From Candidatus Binatia bacterium (GTDB lineage Bacteria > Desulfobacterota_B > Binatia > UBA9968 > JAJDTQ01): DNA of 6,861 nucleotides. This document shows, piece by piece, positions 1 to 5,999 of the stretch (its first letter is position 1; each line of letters opens with the position of its first letter). The notes under the pieces are model-generated. The model was given only the letters and a program-made list of their open reading frames with translations. It was not told the origin of the DNA and did no database searches. Location of the stretch: assembly GCA_022827045.1 (NCBI GenBank), contig JAJDTQ010000287.1, forward strand, positions 1 to 6,861. Reading direction: 5' to 3'. The position numbers and the translations under genes are program-made.

Positions 1-1301
1 AGGTTGCCCAGCGCGGCGGGGATTGGGCCGGTCAACCGGTTGTCCCGCAGCCACAGGTTCTTCAGGCTCGAGAGGTTGCCCAATGCGGCCGGTATTTCGT
101 CGCTCAGCCGGTTCTCGGACAGCGACAAGGTCGCCAGGCTCCAGAGGCTCCCCAACTCGGCGGGGATCGGGCCGCTTAGCTGGTTTTCATGCAGCCACAG
201 GTACGTCAGGTTGCTCAGGTTGCCAAGCTGGGATGGAATCTGCCCGCTCAGTGAATTGCCGCTGAGCCCAATCTGCAGCAGGGCGCCCAGGTCGCCCAGT
301 TCCTCGGGGATCGAGCCGCGCAGTCGGTTATCCCACAGCTGCAGGTGCTGCAGGTTGCTCAAGTTCCCCAATGCGGCGGGAATGCTGCCGCTCAGCCGGT
401 TTTCCTGCAGCCACAGGTACGTCAGGCTGTTCAGGTTGCCCAATGTGGCTGGAATGCTGCCGCTCAGCTTGTTGTTGTTGAGCAGCAAGTGCTGCAAGAC
501 GCTCAGGCTGCCCAACTCGGTGGGGATCCGGCCGCTCAACTGGTTGTCCCGCAGCCACAGGTACGTCAGGCTGCTCAGGTTGCCCAACGTGGCGGGAATG
601 CTGCCGGTCAGCCGGTTGGTGCTCAGCGACAGGGTCTCCAGGGCCCCCAGGCTGCCGAACTGGGACGGAATCGAGCCGCTCAGGCGGTTACTCCACAGGC
701 CCAGCGTCCGCAGTTTGCCCAGGTTGCCGAGCTGGGACGGGATTGTTCCGCTCAGTTGGTTGTTGCCCAGATCCAGTGTCTCCAGGTGTTCGAGGCCGCC
801 CAGCTCCTTCGGAATCGAGCCGGTCAGTTCCATGTCAACCAGACGCAGGACCTGGAGATTGGGCAGGCTGCCCAGCGCCCGCGGGATAGTGCCCCCAAAG
901 CCACGGCCGCTAGCGCGCAATTCGGAGAAGGACAGTTCCCGCACACCCGAGGTCTCGTCACTCGACACGCCGGCCCACCCGATCAAGGGCTGGCCCCCGT
1001 CCCAGGTGCTCAGCAATTCGCCGGCGGGATCGAGCGTGTTCTTCGCCGTCAGCAGCGTCTCGCAGTCGCGGATCAGGGCCGCGCTGGACTGCGAGCTACA
1101 GTGGCTGCTCGCGCTCGCCGGACCCGCGGCCACCAGGGCCAGCCCCAGCAGCAGGACGGCCGCGACCGCCCATCGCCAGGCGCCCCCGGGCGTGAACGTT
1201 GGGGGGCGTGACGCCGCTGCTCGTCCGACGCGGGCGCCCGCCGCCAGGCGGGACCAGCCGGAGTGGTGGTTGACGACGGTATGCGCATGGCGCTTGTACA
1301 T
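1..1301 (-). CDS. Exported plant-type leucine-rich-repeat protein (3' end beyond window)
   Basis: The visible part is 433 codons, open to the left edge, so the C-terminus is missing. The ATG at 1299-1301 is the only convincing start: AGGAG (1308-1312) lies 6 nt upstream and no other start codon precedes the hydrophobic segment. The N-terminus has an unusually long, Arg-rich region (residues 1-43), a hydrophobic core (about 44-60) and an ASA cleavage motif (62-64), so it looks like a Sec-type signal peptide. Residues 68-120 resemble the plant LRR N-terminal cap: two cysteines (C68, C80), then a Trp-rich GWAGV motif. Twelve consecutive 24-residue repeats follow, of the plant-specific form LxxLxxLxLxxNxLxGxIPxxLGN. 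Such solenoids bind proteins or glycans outside the cell; the ligand is unknown. It is divergent from the sensor kinase at 1567. LRR identity is certain; adhesion or host contact is inference. Confidence 0.93.
   Translation of the reverse strand, partial: MYKRHAHTVVNHHSGWSRLAAGARVGRAAASRPPTFTPGGAWRWAVAAVLLLGLALVAAGPASASSHCSSQSSAALIRDCETLLTAKNTLDPAGELLSTWDGGQPLIGWAGVSSDETSGVRELSFSELRASGRGFGGTIPRALGSLPNLQVLRLVDMELTGSIPKELGGLEHLETLDLGNNQLSGTIPSQLGNLGKLRTLGLWSNRLSGSIPSQFGSLGALETLSLSTNRLTGSIPATLGNLSSLTYLWLRDNQLSGRIPTELGSLSVLQHLLLNNNKLSGSIPATLGNLNSLTYLWLQENRLSGSIPAALGNLSNLQHLQLWDNRLRGSIPEELGDLGALLQIGLSGNSLSGQIPSQLGNLSNLTYLWLHENQLSGPIPAELGSLWSLATLSLSENRLSDEIPAALGNLSSLKNLWLRDNRLTGPIPAALGN
3..866 (-). 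repeat. Twelve tandem 72-bp leucine-rich-repeat units
   Basis: The coding sequence is built of exactly twelve 72-bp units (864 bp) with no length variation, each coding one 24-residue LRR. Some units are nearly identical at DNA level: the same 20-nt segment, coding LTYLWL, occurs at 191-210, 407-426 and 551-570, with a variant at 47-66. The spacings are 144, 216 and 144 bp, all multiples of 72. This points to expansion by unequal exchange or conversion between units. The array continues past the left edge. Confidence 0.92.
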
Positions 1302-1307
1302 GGGGCT

Positions 1308-1368
1308 CTCCTCGCAGCCGGGCCTCTCTGACCTCGGCAATGGCGGGAGACCGCCCCGAGCGGCTGCG
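1308..1368 (-). promoter_or_regulatory. Nested stem structure abutting the ribosome binding site of the LRR gene
   Basis: Read as minus-strand RNA, three perfect helices nest. The outer stem is 8 bp (1361-1368 with 1313-1320). Inside it is a 5-bp stem (1356-1360 with 1333-1337), then a 5-bp hairpin (1351-1355 with 1342-1346) with a 4-nt loop. The outer stem's 3' strand ends at 1313 and the AGGAG Shine-Dalgarno starts at 1312, so folding could affect ribosome access. I do not recognise a known riboswitch class. The pairing is read directly from sequence; a regulatory role is inference, and GC-rich DNA makes chance stems common. Confidence 0.4.
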
Positions 1369-1435
1369 GCTGGCATCCGGCCTGCCGTCGCCGACTCTCA
1401 CTCCGACCAACACAATGACAGTGTAGACAGCGCCA

Positions 1436-1490
1436 TCTATTAGAAGGGTGTTAATGGATTCCATTTTTATATGAATATAAATATCATCTC
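1436..1490. promoter_or_regulatory. AT-rich divergent promoter region with two abutting palindromes
   Basis: A short AT-rich island lies between the divergent LRR and kinase genes. It holds a perfect 13-nt palindrome (AATGGA-T-TCCATT, 1453-1465) directly followed by a 16-nt one (TTTATAT-GA-ATATAAA, 1466-1481). The second gives a TATAAA -10-like box on both strands (1476-1481 plus, 1466-1471 minus), so it could serve both genes. On the plus strand the first palindrome falls where the -35 would be, with no consensus hexamer, as in activator- or repressor-controlled promoters. The winged-helix regulator coded by the adjacent kinase gene is an obvious candidate ligand. The promoter call is inference. 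Confidence 0.45.
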
Positions 1491-1523
1491 CGACTAGCAG
1501 CCATGCACACGGGGTGACGGCCC

Positions 1524-1535
1524 GGCCGGCCGGCC
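1524..1535. repeat. Perfect 12-bp GGCC palindrome in the kinase leader
   Basis: GGCCGGCCGGCC is self-complementary and lies 20 nt before the kinase Shine-Dalgarno (AGGGG, 1556-1560). It may be a hairpin-forming or simple-repeat tract; no function can be assigned from sequence alone. Confidence 0.4.
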
Positions 1536-1566
1536 ACCTGTGATTGCCTGGAACCAGGGGAGAACC

Positions 1567-3948
1567 ATGACCCAGGCTGACTGCCGCGACCGGGACCTCG
1601 CCGCGTTGCGCCAACGTTTGTCGCGCCTCAGCGCGGCCAGCCTCCGCATCAACGAAAGCCTCGACTTCGACACCGTGCTCCAGGACGTCCTCGACTCCGC
1701 CCGCTCCCTGACCGCCGCCCGCTACGGCGTCATGACCCTGCTGGACGACGCCGGCCGGGTGCGGAACTTCCTGGCGTCGGGCATGACCGCGGAGGAGGCC
1801 GAGCGACTGTGGCTCACCCCGGACCGGTGGCGGCTCTTCCAGGCCCTGACCCATGTCTCGCAGCCCCTGCGCATTCCCGACCTGGCGGCGCATGTCCGCG
1901 GCCTCGGCTTCACGGACTTCACCATCCCCCTGCCGGTGAAGGTCTTCCGTTTCATGGCCGCGCCCATGCTCCACCGGGGGGACCGCGTGGGCCACATCTT
2001 CGTGGGCGACCGGGAAGACGGGCAGGCGTTCAGCCGGGCCGACGAGGAGATCCTGGTGATGTTTGCCGCCCAGGCCGCGCTGGTCATCGCCAACGCCGGC
2101 GCCCACCGGGAGGAGCGGCGGGCCAGGGCCGACCTGGAAACGCTGGTGGACACCTCGCCCGTGGGCGTCGTCGTCCTGGATGCCCGGACGGGACGGCCGG
2201 CGTCCTTCAACCGTGAGGCCCGGCGCATCGTGGCCGGGCTGCTGGACGATGAGCAGCGGGTCGAGGATCTCCTGGACGTGGTGACCTGCGTGCGCGGCGA
2301 CGGCCGGGAAGTCTCCCTGCGCGAGTTCCCACTGGCCGAGCTGCTCGGCTCGGGGGAGACGGTCCGCGCCGAGGAAATCGTCCTGCGCGTGCCCGACGGG
2401 CGCAGCGTCGGCGCCCTGCTCAACGCCACCCCCATCCACGCCGAGGACGGGCAGGTGGCCTCCTTCGTCATCACCCTCCAGGACCTCACGCCGCTGGAAG
2501 AGCAGGAGCGGCTGCGGGCCGAATTCCTGGCCATGGTCAGCCACGAACTCCGAACGCCCCTGGCGGCCGTCAAGGGCGCCATCACTACCGTGCTGGAGTC
2601 GGCCGACGAGCTGGACCCGGCCGAAATGACACAGTTCTTCCACATCATCCGCGACCAGTCCGACCAGATGCGCTACCTCATCGGCGACCTGCTGGACGTG
2701 GCCCGCATCGAGACCGGCGCCCTCCCGGTGGATCCAGAGCCTTCGGCGGTGCAAACGCTGGTGGATGAAGCCACCGGCCGATTTCTTACCGGCGGCGCCG
2801 GGCACGTCGTGAACGTGGACCTGGCGGCGGACTTGCCCCCCGTCATGGCCGACCGGCGGCGCATCGTCCAGGTCCTCAGCAACCTGCTCTCCAACGCCGC
2901 CGGATACTCGCCCGACGGGTCGCCCATCCTGGTAAACGCCGTGCGGGAGGGCGTCTACGTCGCGGTTGCCGTGTCCGACCAGGGCCGCGGCATCCAGGCC
3001 GACCTGCTGCCGCAGCTGTTCCGCAAGTTCTCGCGGGCGCCCGGAGGCGACGGATCCGGTCTGGGCCTCGCCATCTGCAAAGGCATCGTCGAGGCCCACG
3101 GTGGCCGCATCCGGGCCGAGAGTGACGGCCCGGGCCTGGGCGCGCGCGTCACCTTCACCTTGCCGGCGGCGCTGGAGGCCGCGCCCCCCGCGCCCGCGCC
3201 GGTCGACCCCGCGTCGCAGCCGGCCACCCGCCGCCAGGTCCGCGTGCTGGCCGTGGACGACGACCCGGAGGCGCTTCGATACGTCAGAGACACCCTTGCC
3301 AGGGCCGGCTACGCGCCCATCGTGACCGGCGACCCCGCCGAGGTGCCCCGCCTCATGAAAGAAGGGAAGCCCCACCTGGCCCTGCTGGACCTGGTGCTGC
3401 CGGGGGCCGACGGCATCGAACTGATGAACGACATCCGCAAGCAGGCGGACGTGCCGGTCATCTTCCTGTCCGTATATGGCCACGATGACACCGTCGCCAG
3501 GGCCCTGGACATGGGAGCGGCTGACTACGTGGTCAAGCCATTCTCGCCGACGGAACTGGCGGCCAGGATCCGGGCGGCGCTCAGGAAGCGGCTGGAGCCC
3601 TTCCACGACGAGCCCTCCGAACCCTACGGCGCCGGAGGCCTGGGCATCGACTACGCCCGGCGCCGGGTGACGCTGGCCGGCGAGCCGGTGAACCTCACGG
3701 CCACCGAGTACGCGGTGCTCTACGAACTGGCGGTCCACGCTCCCCGCGTGCTGACCCACACCGTGCTGCTCCAGCGGGTCTGGGGTCCGGAACGGGTCGG
3801 CGAATCCTGGCTGCTCCGCGACGTGGTCAAGCGGCTGCGCCGCAAGCTGGGCGATGCCGCCGACAATCCCACCTACATCTTCACCGAACCCCGCGTCGGC
3901 TACCGAATGGCTAGGCCGGGGCAGGCGTCGAAAACAACGCGGCCCTGA
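1567..3948 (+). CDS. Fused sensor histidine kinase and OmpR-type response regulator (GAF-PAS-HisKA-HATPase-REC-wHTH)
   Basis: This 793-residue protein has no signal peptide or membrane span, so it is a cytoplasmic sensor. Domains: GAF, about 36-177, similar in style to DevS/DosS-type GAF sensors; PAS-like, 190-308; HisKA with SHELRTP and phospho-acceptor His326; HATPase with N-box Asn439/Asn443, G1 motif DQGRG (471-475), F-box (485-488) and G2 motif (494-500); a Pro/Ala-rich linker, 537-556; receiver with acidic residues 564-566, phospho-acceptor Asp608, Ser635 and Lys657; OmpR/PhoB winged helix, about 693-788. All catalytic residues are present. It probably autophosphorylates on His326, passes phosphate to Asp608 and binds DNA itself. 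The ATG at 1567 is preferred over an in-frame GTG at 1540 because AGGGG (1556-1560) lies 6 nt before it. The signal and targets are unknown; the divergent LRR gene is a candidate target. Confidence 0.93.
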   Translation: MTQADCRDRDLAALRQRLSRLSAASLRINESLDFDTVLQDVLDSARSLTAARYGVMTLLDDAGRVRNFLASGMTAEEAERLWLTPDRWRLFQALTHVSQPLRIPDLAAHVRGLGFTDFTIPLPVKVFRFMAAPMLHRGDRVGHIFVGDREDGQAFSRADEEILVMFAAQAALVIANAGAHREERRARADLETLVDTSPVGVVVLDARTGRPASFNREARRIVAGLLDDEQRVEDLLDVVTCVRGDGREVSLREFPLAELLGSGETVRAEEIVLRVPDGRSVGALLNATPIHAEDGQVASFVITLQDLTPLEEQERLRAEFLAMVSHELRTPLAAVKGAITTVLESADELDPAEMTQFFHIIRDQSDQMRYLIGDLLDVARIETGALPVDPEPSAVQTLVDEATGRFLTGGAGHVVNVDLAADLPPVMADRRRIVQVLSNLLSNAAGYSPDGSPILVNAVREGVYVAVAVSDQGRGIQADLLPQLFRKFSRAPGGDGSGLGLAICKGIVEAHGGRIRAESDGPGLGARVTFTLPAALEAAPPAPAPVDPASQPATRRQVRVLAVDDDPEALRYVRDTLARAGYAPIVTGDPAEVPRLMKEGKPHLALLDLVLPGADGIELMNDIRKQADVPVIFLSVYGHDDTVARALDMGAADYVVKPFSPTELAARIRAALRKRLEPFHDEPSEPYGAGGLGIDYARRRVTLAGEPVNLTATEYAVLYELAVHAPRVLTHTVLLQRVWGPERVGESWLLRDVVKRLRRKLGDAADNPTYIFTEPRVGYRMARPGQASKTTRP

Positions 3949-3959
3949 CGTCCGGGCCT

Positions 3960-3974
3960 GCCGTCACCCACGGC
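3960..3974 (+). terminator. Weak hairpin after the kinase gene
   Basis: A perfect 5-bp stem (GCCGT, 3960-3964, with ACGGC, 3970-3974) with a 5-nt loop begins 12 nt after the kinase stop codon. There is no T-tract, so it is a poor intrinsic terminator and is offered only because of its position. Confidence 0.2.
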
Positions 3975-4027
3975 CGCGCGCCGCCTCCCACCAGGCCCGG
4001 AACGATCCGCAAGCTGAACGCGCTCGC

Positions 4028-4216
4028 CTAGTCCCGGCTTGGTGGACCGGACGGGACGCATTCGGGGTCCCAGGCCGATACCCGGGCCGGGCCGTCCTCC
4101 GGCATGGATGCCGTATACGCCGGCACGGCCTCGTCGCTCACCACCATGCCGACATTGCGCACAAGGGCCGTGCGCTCGGTGATCGGCCCTTCCTGCGCGA
4201 CCTCCCCCCGGAGTTC
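4028..4216 (-). pseudogene. Coding-like remnant of unknown gene, without a start codon
   Basis: On the minus strand an open stretch ends at TAG (4028-4030) and over about 62 codons has strongly coding-type composition. By hand count the third position is about four-fifths G/C while the second is near half. It reads as a credible soluble C-terminus, including VGMVVSDEAVPAYTASMPED. No ATG, GTG or TTG with a ribosome site opens it. Upstream, toward 4285, the same frame loses this composition, and an in-frame TGA lies at 4286-4288. I do not recognise the family. It is in the same frame as the FN3 gene at 4358-4951. It may be a gene fragment, or the end of a gene broken by a frameshift. The rest of 3949-4357 shows no other gene. 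Confidence 0.35.
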
Positions 4217-4285
4217 TTTACATAATCCGAGCAGCCAACCCGGGGGTACGCAAAGATCGCATGACGGCGAACCAGGGCCCCTCCC

Positions 4286-4357
4286 TCACCACGCGGCGAT
4301 GATCTGCTTCTCGTCGCCGCGCGGCGGGGATATGCCCGTCCAATGCCGCTGAAACGC
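4286..4357 (-). other. In-frame coding-like tail beyond the FN3 stop codon
   Basis: Past the TAG at 4358-4360 the same frame stays open for 23 codons to TGA at 4286-4288, mostly with G or C in third position (including GISPPRGDEKQIIAAW). It could be the original C-terminus cut off by a recent amber mutation, or chance. Confidence 0.25.
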
Positions 4358-4951
4358 CTACTGGAAGGAGTCGCAGTAGGCCTTGGAGAAGAAGTTCTCG
4401 CAGTGGATCACCTCAACCGGCCGCTCAATGGAATTCGGCAGGGCATCGGTCTGGGGAAGGGTGATGACGGCGCGAACCCGCTCGCCCTTCCCGCCCGCGT
4501 TCCTCGCTCGCACCCACACCTTGTAGGTGGCGCCCGGTTCCAGGTTGTTGAAGGTCACTGACGTCTTCTTCGCCTTCGGCGTCTTGGTCCGGCCGCTGCC
4601 GCCCTCGCCGCCCTCCGGCCGCAGGTGCGCGATGTACCGCGTTGGCTCGTCCCCGCTCGCCGGGGCCTGCCACCGCACCGTCACGCTGGTCGCCGTCGAC
4701 GACAGCGTCAGGCCGGTCACGGGGCCGGGAACCTGCACCGCTGGCCGCGCCTCCTGACCAACGGCCTGCGCGGAGACGGAGCGGGCGTCATACATGAAGA
4801 CAACCGCCAGCGCTGCGAGCGCGGCGGCCAGCAGAAAGAGCGGCGAGAGGCGCAGGGCGAAACCGGACCCTGGATTCGCGGGCGGGAGACCGGGCATGGC
4901 TGCCCGCGGCGGGCGGGGCGCCCTACGGTTGGTATTTCCGGTGTTAAACAT
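4358..4951 (-). CDS. Small exported or membrane-anchored single fibronectin type III protein
   Basis: This is a 197-residue protein. Residues 1-30 are polar and rich in Arg, Pro and Gly. Residues 31-53 form a hydrophobic helix that could be a signal peptide or an N-terminal anchor; an SAQA motif (60-63) is a possible cleavage site. One FN3 domain spans about 76-166, from PGPVTGLTL through VTVRW and the ATYKVWVRARN strand to VITLP. A tail of about 30 residues contains two cysteines (C184, C193) that could form a disulfide. The ATG at 4951 is chosen because AGGAGG (4962-4967) lies 10 nt upstream; an in-frame TTG at 4975 would leave that site inside the gene. A single FN3 domain suggests a binding or spacer role at the surface, not an enzyme; the partner is unknown. 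It is convergent with the kinase gene. Confidence 0.85.
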   Translation of the reverse strand: MFNTGNTNRRAPRPPRAAMPGLPPANPGSGFALRLSPLFLLAAALAALAVVFMYDARSVSAQAVGQEARPAVQVPGPVTGLTLSSTATSVTVRWQAPASGDEPTRYIAHLRPEGGEGGSGRTKTPKAKKTSVTFNNLEPGATYKVWVRARNAGGKGERVRAVITLPQTDALPNSIERPVEVIHCENFFSKAYCDSFQ

Positions 4952-4961
4952 GGCTATCGTG

Positions 4962-5037
4962 CCTCCTGTCGGCAAGCGTTCCGCTCCATCCGTCGGGGCA
5001 AACTCGCCGAACGCCGGCGGCGGAGCGTTTGCTTACC
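4962..5037 (-). promoter_or_regulatory. Nested stem structure in the leader of the FN3 gene, ending just before its Shine-Dalgarno
   Basis: Read as minus-strand RNA: an outer 7-bp stem with one G-U pair (5031-5037 with 4971-4977), a 3x4 internal loop, a 6-bp stem (5022-5027 with 4982-4987) and an inner 5-bp hairpin (5015-5019 with 5005-5009). The outer stem ends 3 nt before AGGAGG (4962-4967). A competing pairing exists (5027-5032 with 4998-5003, perfect 6 bp), so two alternative folds are possible. A switch is inference. Confidence 0.35.
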
Positions 5038-5093
5038 CCTGGCCGGGTTCGGTGGTGGCCCGCGCCTCTCGTCGGAGCGGAGACGCACAGTCC

Positions 5094-5137
5094 CTTATAA
5101 CTTGTACTCCACAACCTCTATCACGCGCGTATGTCAA
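5094..5137 (-). promoter_or_regulatory. Possible promoter elements of the FN3 gene
   Basis: In a locally AT-richer patch the minus strand has a perfect TTGACA (5132-5137) and a TATAAG (5094-5099). They are 32 nt apart, too far to be the two boxes of one sigma-70 promoter, so only one of them, or neither, may be used. The position, about 140-190 nt before the start codon, would give a leader that contains the stem structure. Confidence 0.25.
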
Positions 5138-5194
5138 AGGCTCTTTCTTGTATATCTTTCTGAATTATCTCGTGGAATTCGTGATGTATCCGGG

Positions 5195-5223
5195 CCGGGC
5201 GACGCCGCCCGCGGATCGCCCGG
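5195..5223 (-). terminator. GC-rich hairpin downstream of the acetyltransferase gene
   Basis: A perfect 8-bp inverted repeat (CCGGGCGA, 5195-5202, with TCGCCCGG, 5216-5223) has a 13-nt loop and lies about 100 nt past the acetyltransferase stop and just past the second stop at 5243. There is no U-run after it, so it would be a weak or factor-assisted terminator. It also separates the acetyltransferase gene from the probable FN3 promoter. Confidence 0.35.
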
Positions 5224-5242
5224 GGGCAAATCTCCAGTGCGT

Positions 5243-5323
5243 TCAGCCCGGTGCCGCCGCCGTCTCCAGGCCCTCCTGCATCGCCCGCGCTCCCTCGTCG
5301 CTCACCTCGCGCACCTCATCCGC
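5243..5323 (-). other. In-frame coding-like tail beyond the acetyltransferase stop codon
   Basis: After the TGA at 5324-5326 the same frame stays open for 26 codons to TGA at 5243-5245. By hand count 23 of the 26 third positions are G or C, and second positions are mostly A, T or C. It would code an Ala/Glu-rich helical tail including EVREVSDEGARAMQEGLE. No ribosome site or plausible start makes it a separate gene. It may be a former C-terminus, a relic of another gene, or chance. Confidence 0.3.
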
Positions 5324-5842
5324 TCACTCCGTCCCCGCCCTTCCTCCCTCCGCCAGCCGCCGCAGCGAATCCCCAACCACCCGGAACGTACGCCACTCCG
5401 GCAGCATCTCCGCCCCCAGGTCCTCGTAGAACCGGTGCGCGTCCGTATTCCAGTCCAGCGCCACCCATTCAAAGCGACCGCAGCCCCGTTCCACCGCGAT
5501 CCCCGCCACCCGTCGCAGCAACTGCGTGCCCAGCCCGCGGCGTCGGTACTCGGGCGACACGTACAGATCGTGCAAGTACATCCCCCGCCGCCCCAGGAAC
5601 GTGGAATACGTGTGGAAGTACACGGCAAATCCCGCCGGCTCCTCACCCGCAGACGCCAGCAAAGCCTCCGCCGCCGGCGCATCGCCAAACAGCGACGCTC
5701 GCAACGACGCCTCCGTCGCCACCACCTCATGCGTCAGCTTCTCGTACACCGCCAGGTCCCAAATCAACCCCATCAACCGCGGCACGTCCTCCTCCGTAGC
5801 CGCCCGAATCGTGAACCCGGAGTCTTCCGGCACAGTCGTCAC
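5324..5842 (-). CDS. GNAT-family N-acetyltransferase, spermidine/spermine acetyltransferase-like
   Basis: This is a 172-residue single-domain GNAT, a typical length. It opens with the TIRAATEEDVPRLMGLI strand-helix, contains the AVYFHTYS strand, and has motif A, LYVSPEYRRRGLGTQLL, with the acetyl-CoA pyrophosphate loop R100-x-x-G103-x-G105. The C-terminal WNTDAHRFYEDLGA motif carries Tyr139 at the usual general-acid position. The overall pattern, including LAVYEK early on and FYxxxGA late, resembles the SAT1/diamine acetyltransferase group, so a polyamine or other small amine is a likely substrate; this is not proven. The annotated start is GTG at 5842, but its ribosome site (AAGGA) is very close. 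An in-frame GTG at 5833 with GGTGA 5 nt upstream is about as likely, and would remove three residues. A coding-like tail follows its stop. No clear promoter was seen upstream. Confidence 0.9.
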   Translation of the reverse strand: MTTVPEDSGFTIRAATEEDVPRLMGLIWDLAVYEKLTHEVVATEASLRASLFGDAPAAEALLASAGEEPAGFAVYFHTYSTFLGRRGMYLHDLYVSPEYRRRGLGTQLLRRVAGIAVERGCGRFEWVALDWNTDAHRFYEDLGAEMLPEWRTFRVVGDSLRRLAEGGRAGTE

Positions 5843-5943
5843 CGTCCTTGTAGGTCTTTGAACCTCGGCTTCCTCGCCACTCTACGCTTGGCGGGCTAAG
5901 GCGTACGGGTCTGCAAACATTCCGGTGCGAGGTCCGCGTCTGA

Positions 5944-5999
5944 GGAGGCGGGCAGGCGACTCCGGAAAGCGCCTCACGAGCCTCCGATCCGCCACGGAT
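5944..5999. other. Two adjacent hairpins in the gap between the acetyltransferase and HAD genes
   Basis: First structure: GGAGGC (5944-5949) pairs with GCCTCC (5980-5985), and inside it AGGCG (5954-5958) pairs with CGCCT (5970-5974). Second: ATCCG (5987-5991) pairs with CGGAT (5995-5999) around a 3-nt loop. They lie downstream of the HAD gene and could end its transcript, though there is no T-tract on either strand. A 10-bp palindrome, AGGCGCGCCT, is at 6052-6061. I see no gene in 5843-6077. Confidence 0.3.

Noticed and set aside
3..866. CRISPR-like regular repeats
   Set aside because: The period is a coding 72-bp LRR unit with an intact reading frame and no unique spacers.
4..1443. Long plus-strand open frame across the LRR gene
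   Set aside because: It mirrors the 72-bp periodicity of the LRR array in the opposite strand and has no ribosome site or signal of its own.
1096..3759. An 887-codon open frame on the minus strand across the kinase gene
   Set aside because: It is antisense to a gene with complete, well-ordered domains. Its translation is rich in Gly, His, Arg and Val without any recognisable domain, as expected of a reverse frame in GC-rich DNA.
3854..4225. Plus-strand open frame running out of the kinase 3' end
   Set aside because: The first half overlaps the kinase winged helix out of frame and the rest is basic shadow sequence. The minus strand shows the better coding pattern here.
4286..5326. Stop-codon reassignment or general readthrough to explain the two in-frame tails
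   Set aside because: Both tails follow different stops (TAG and TGA), and TGA ends the kinase, HAD and right-edge genes. Open runs of about 25 codons are common in GC-rich spacer DNA, so recoding is not supported.
4625..5899. 424-codon plus-strand open frame over the FN3 and acetyltransferase genes
   Set aside because: It crosses two real minus-strand genes and their promoter region, and the translation is Arg/Pro-rich shadow sequence.
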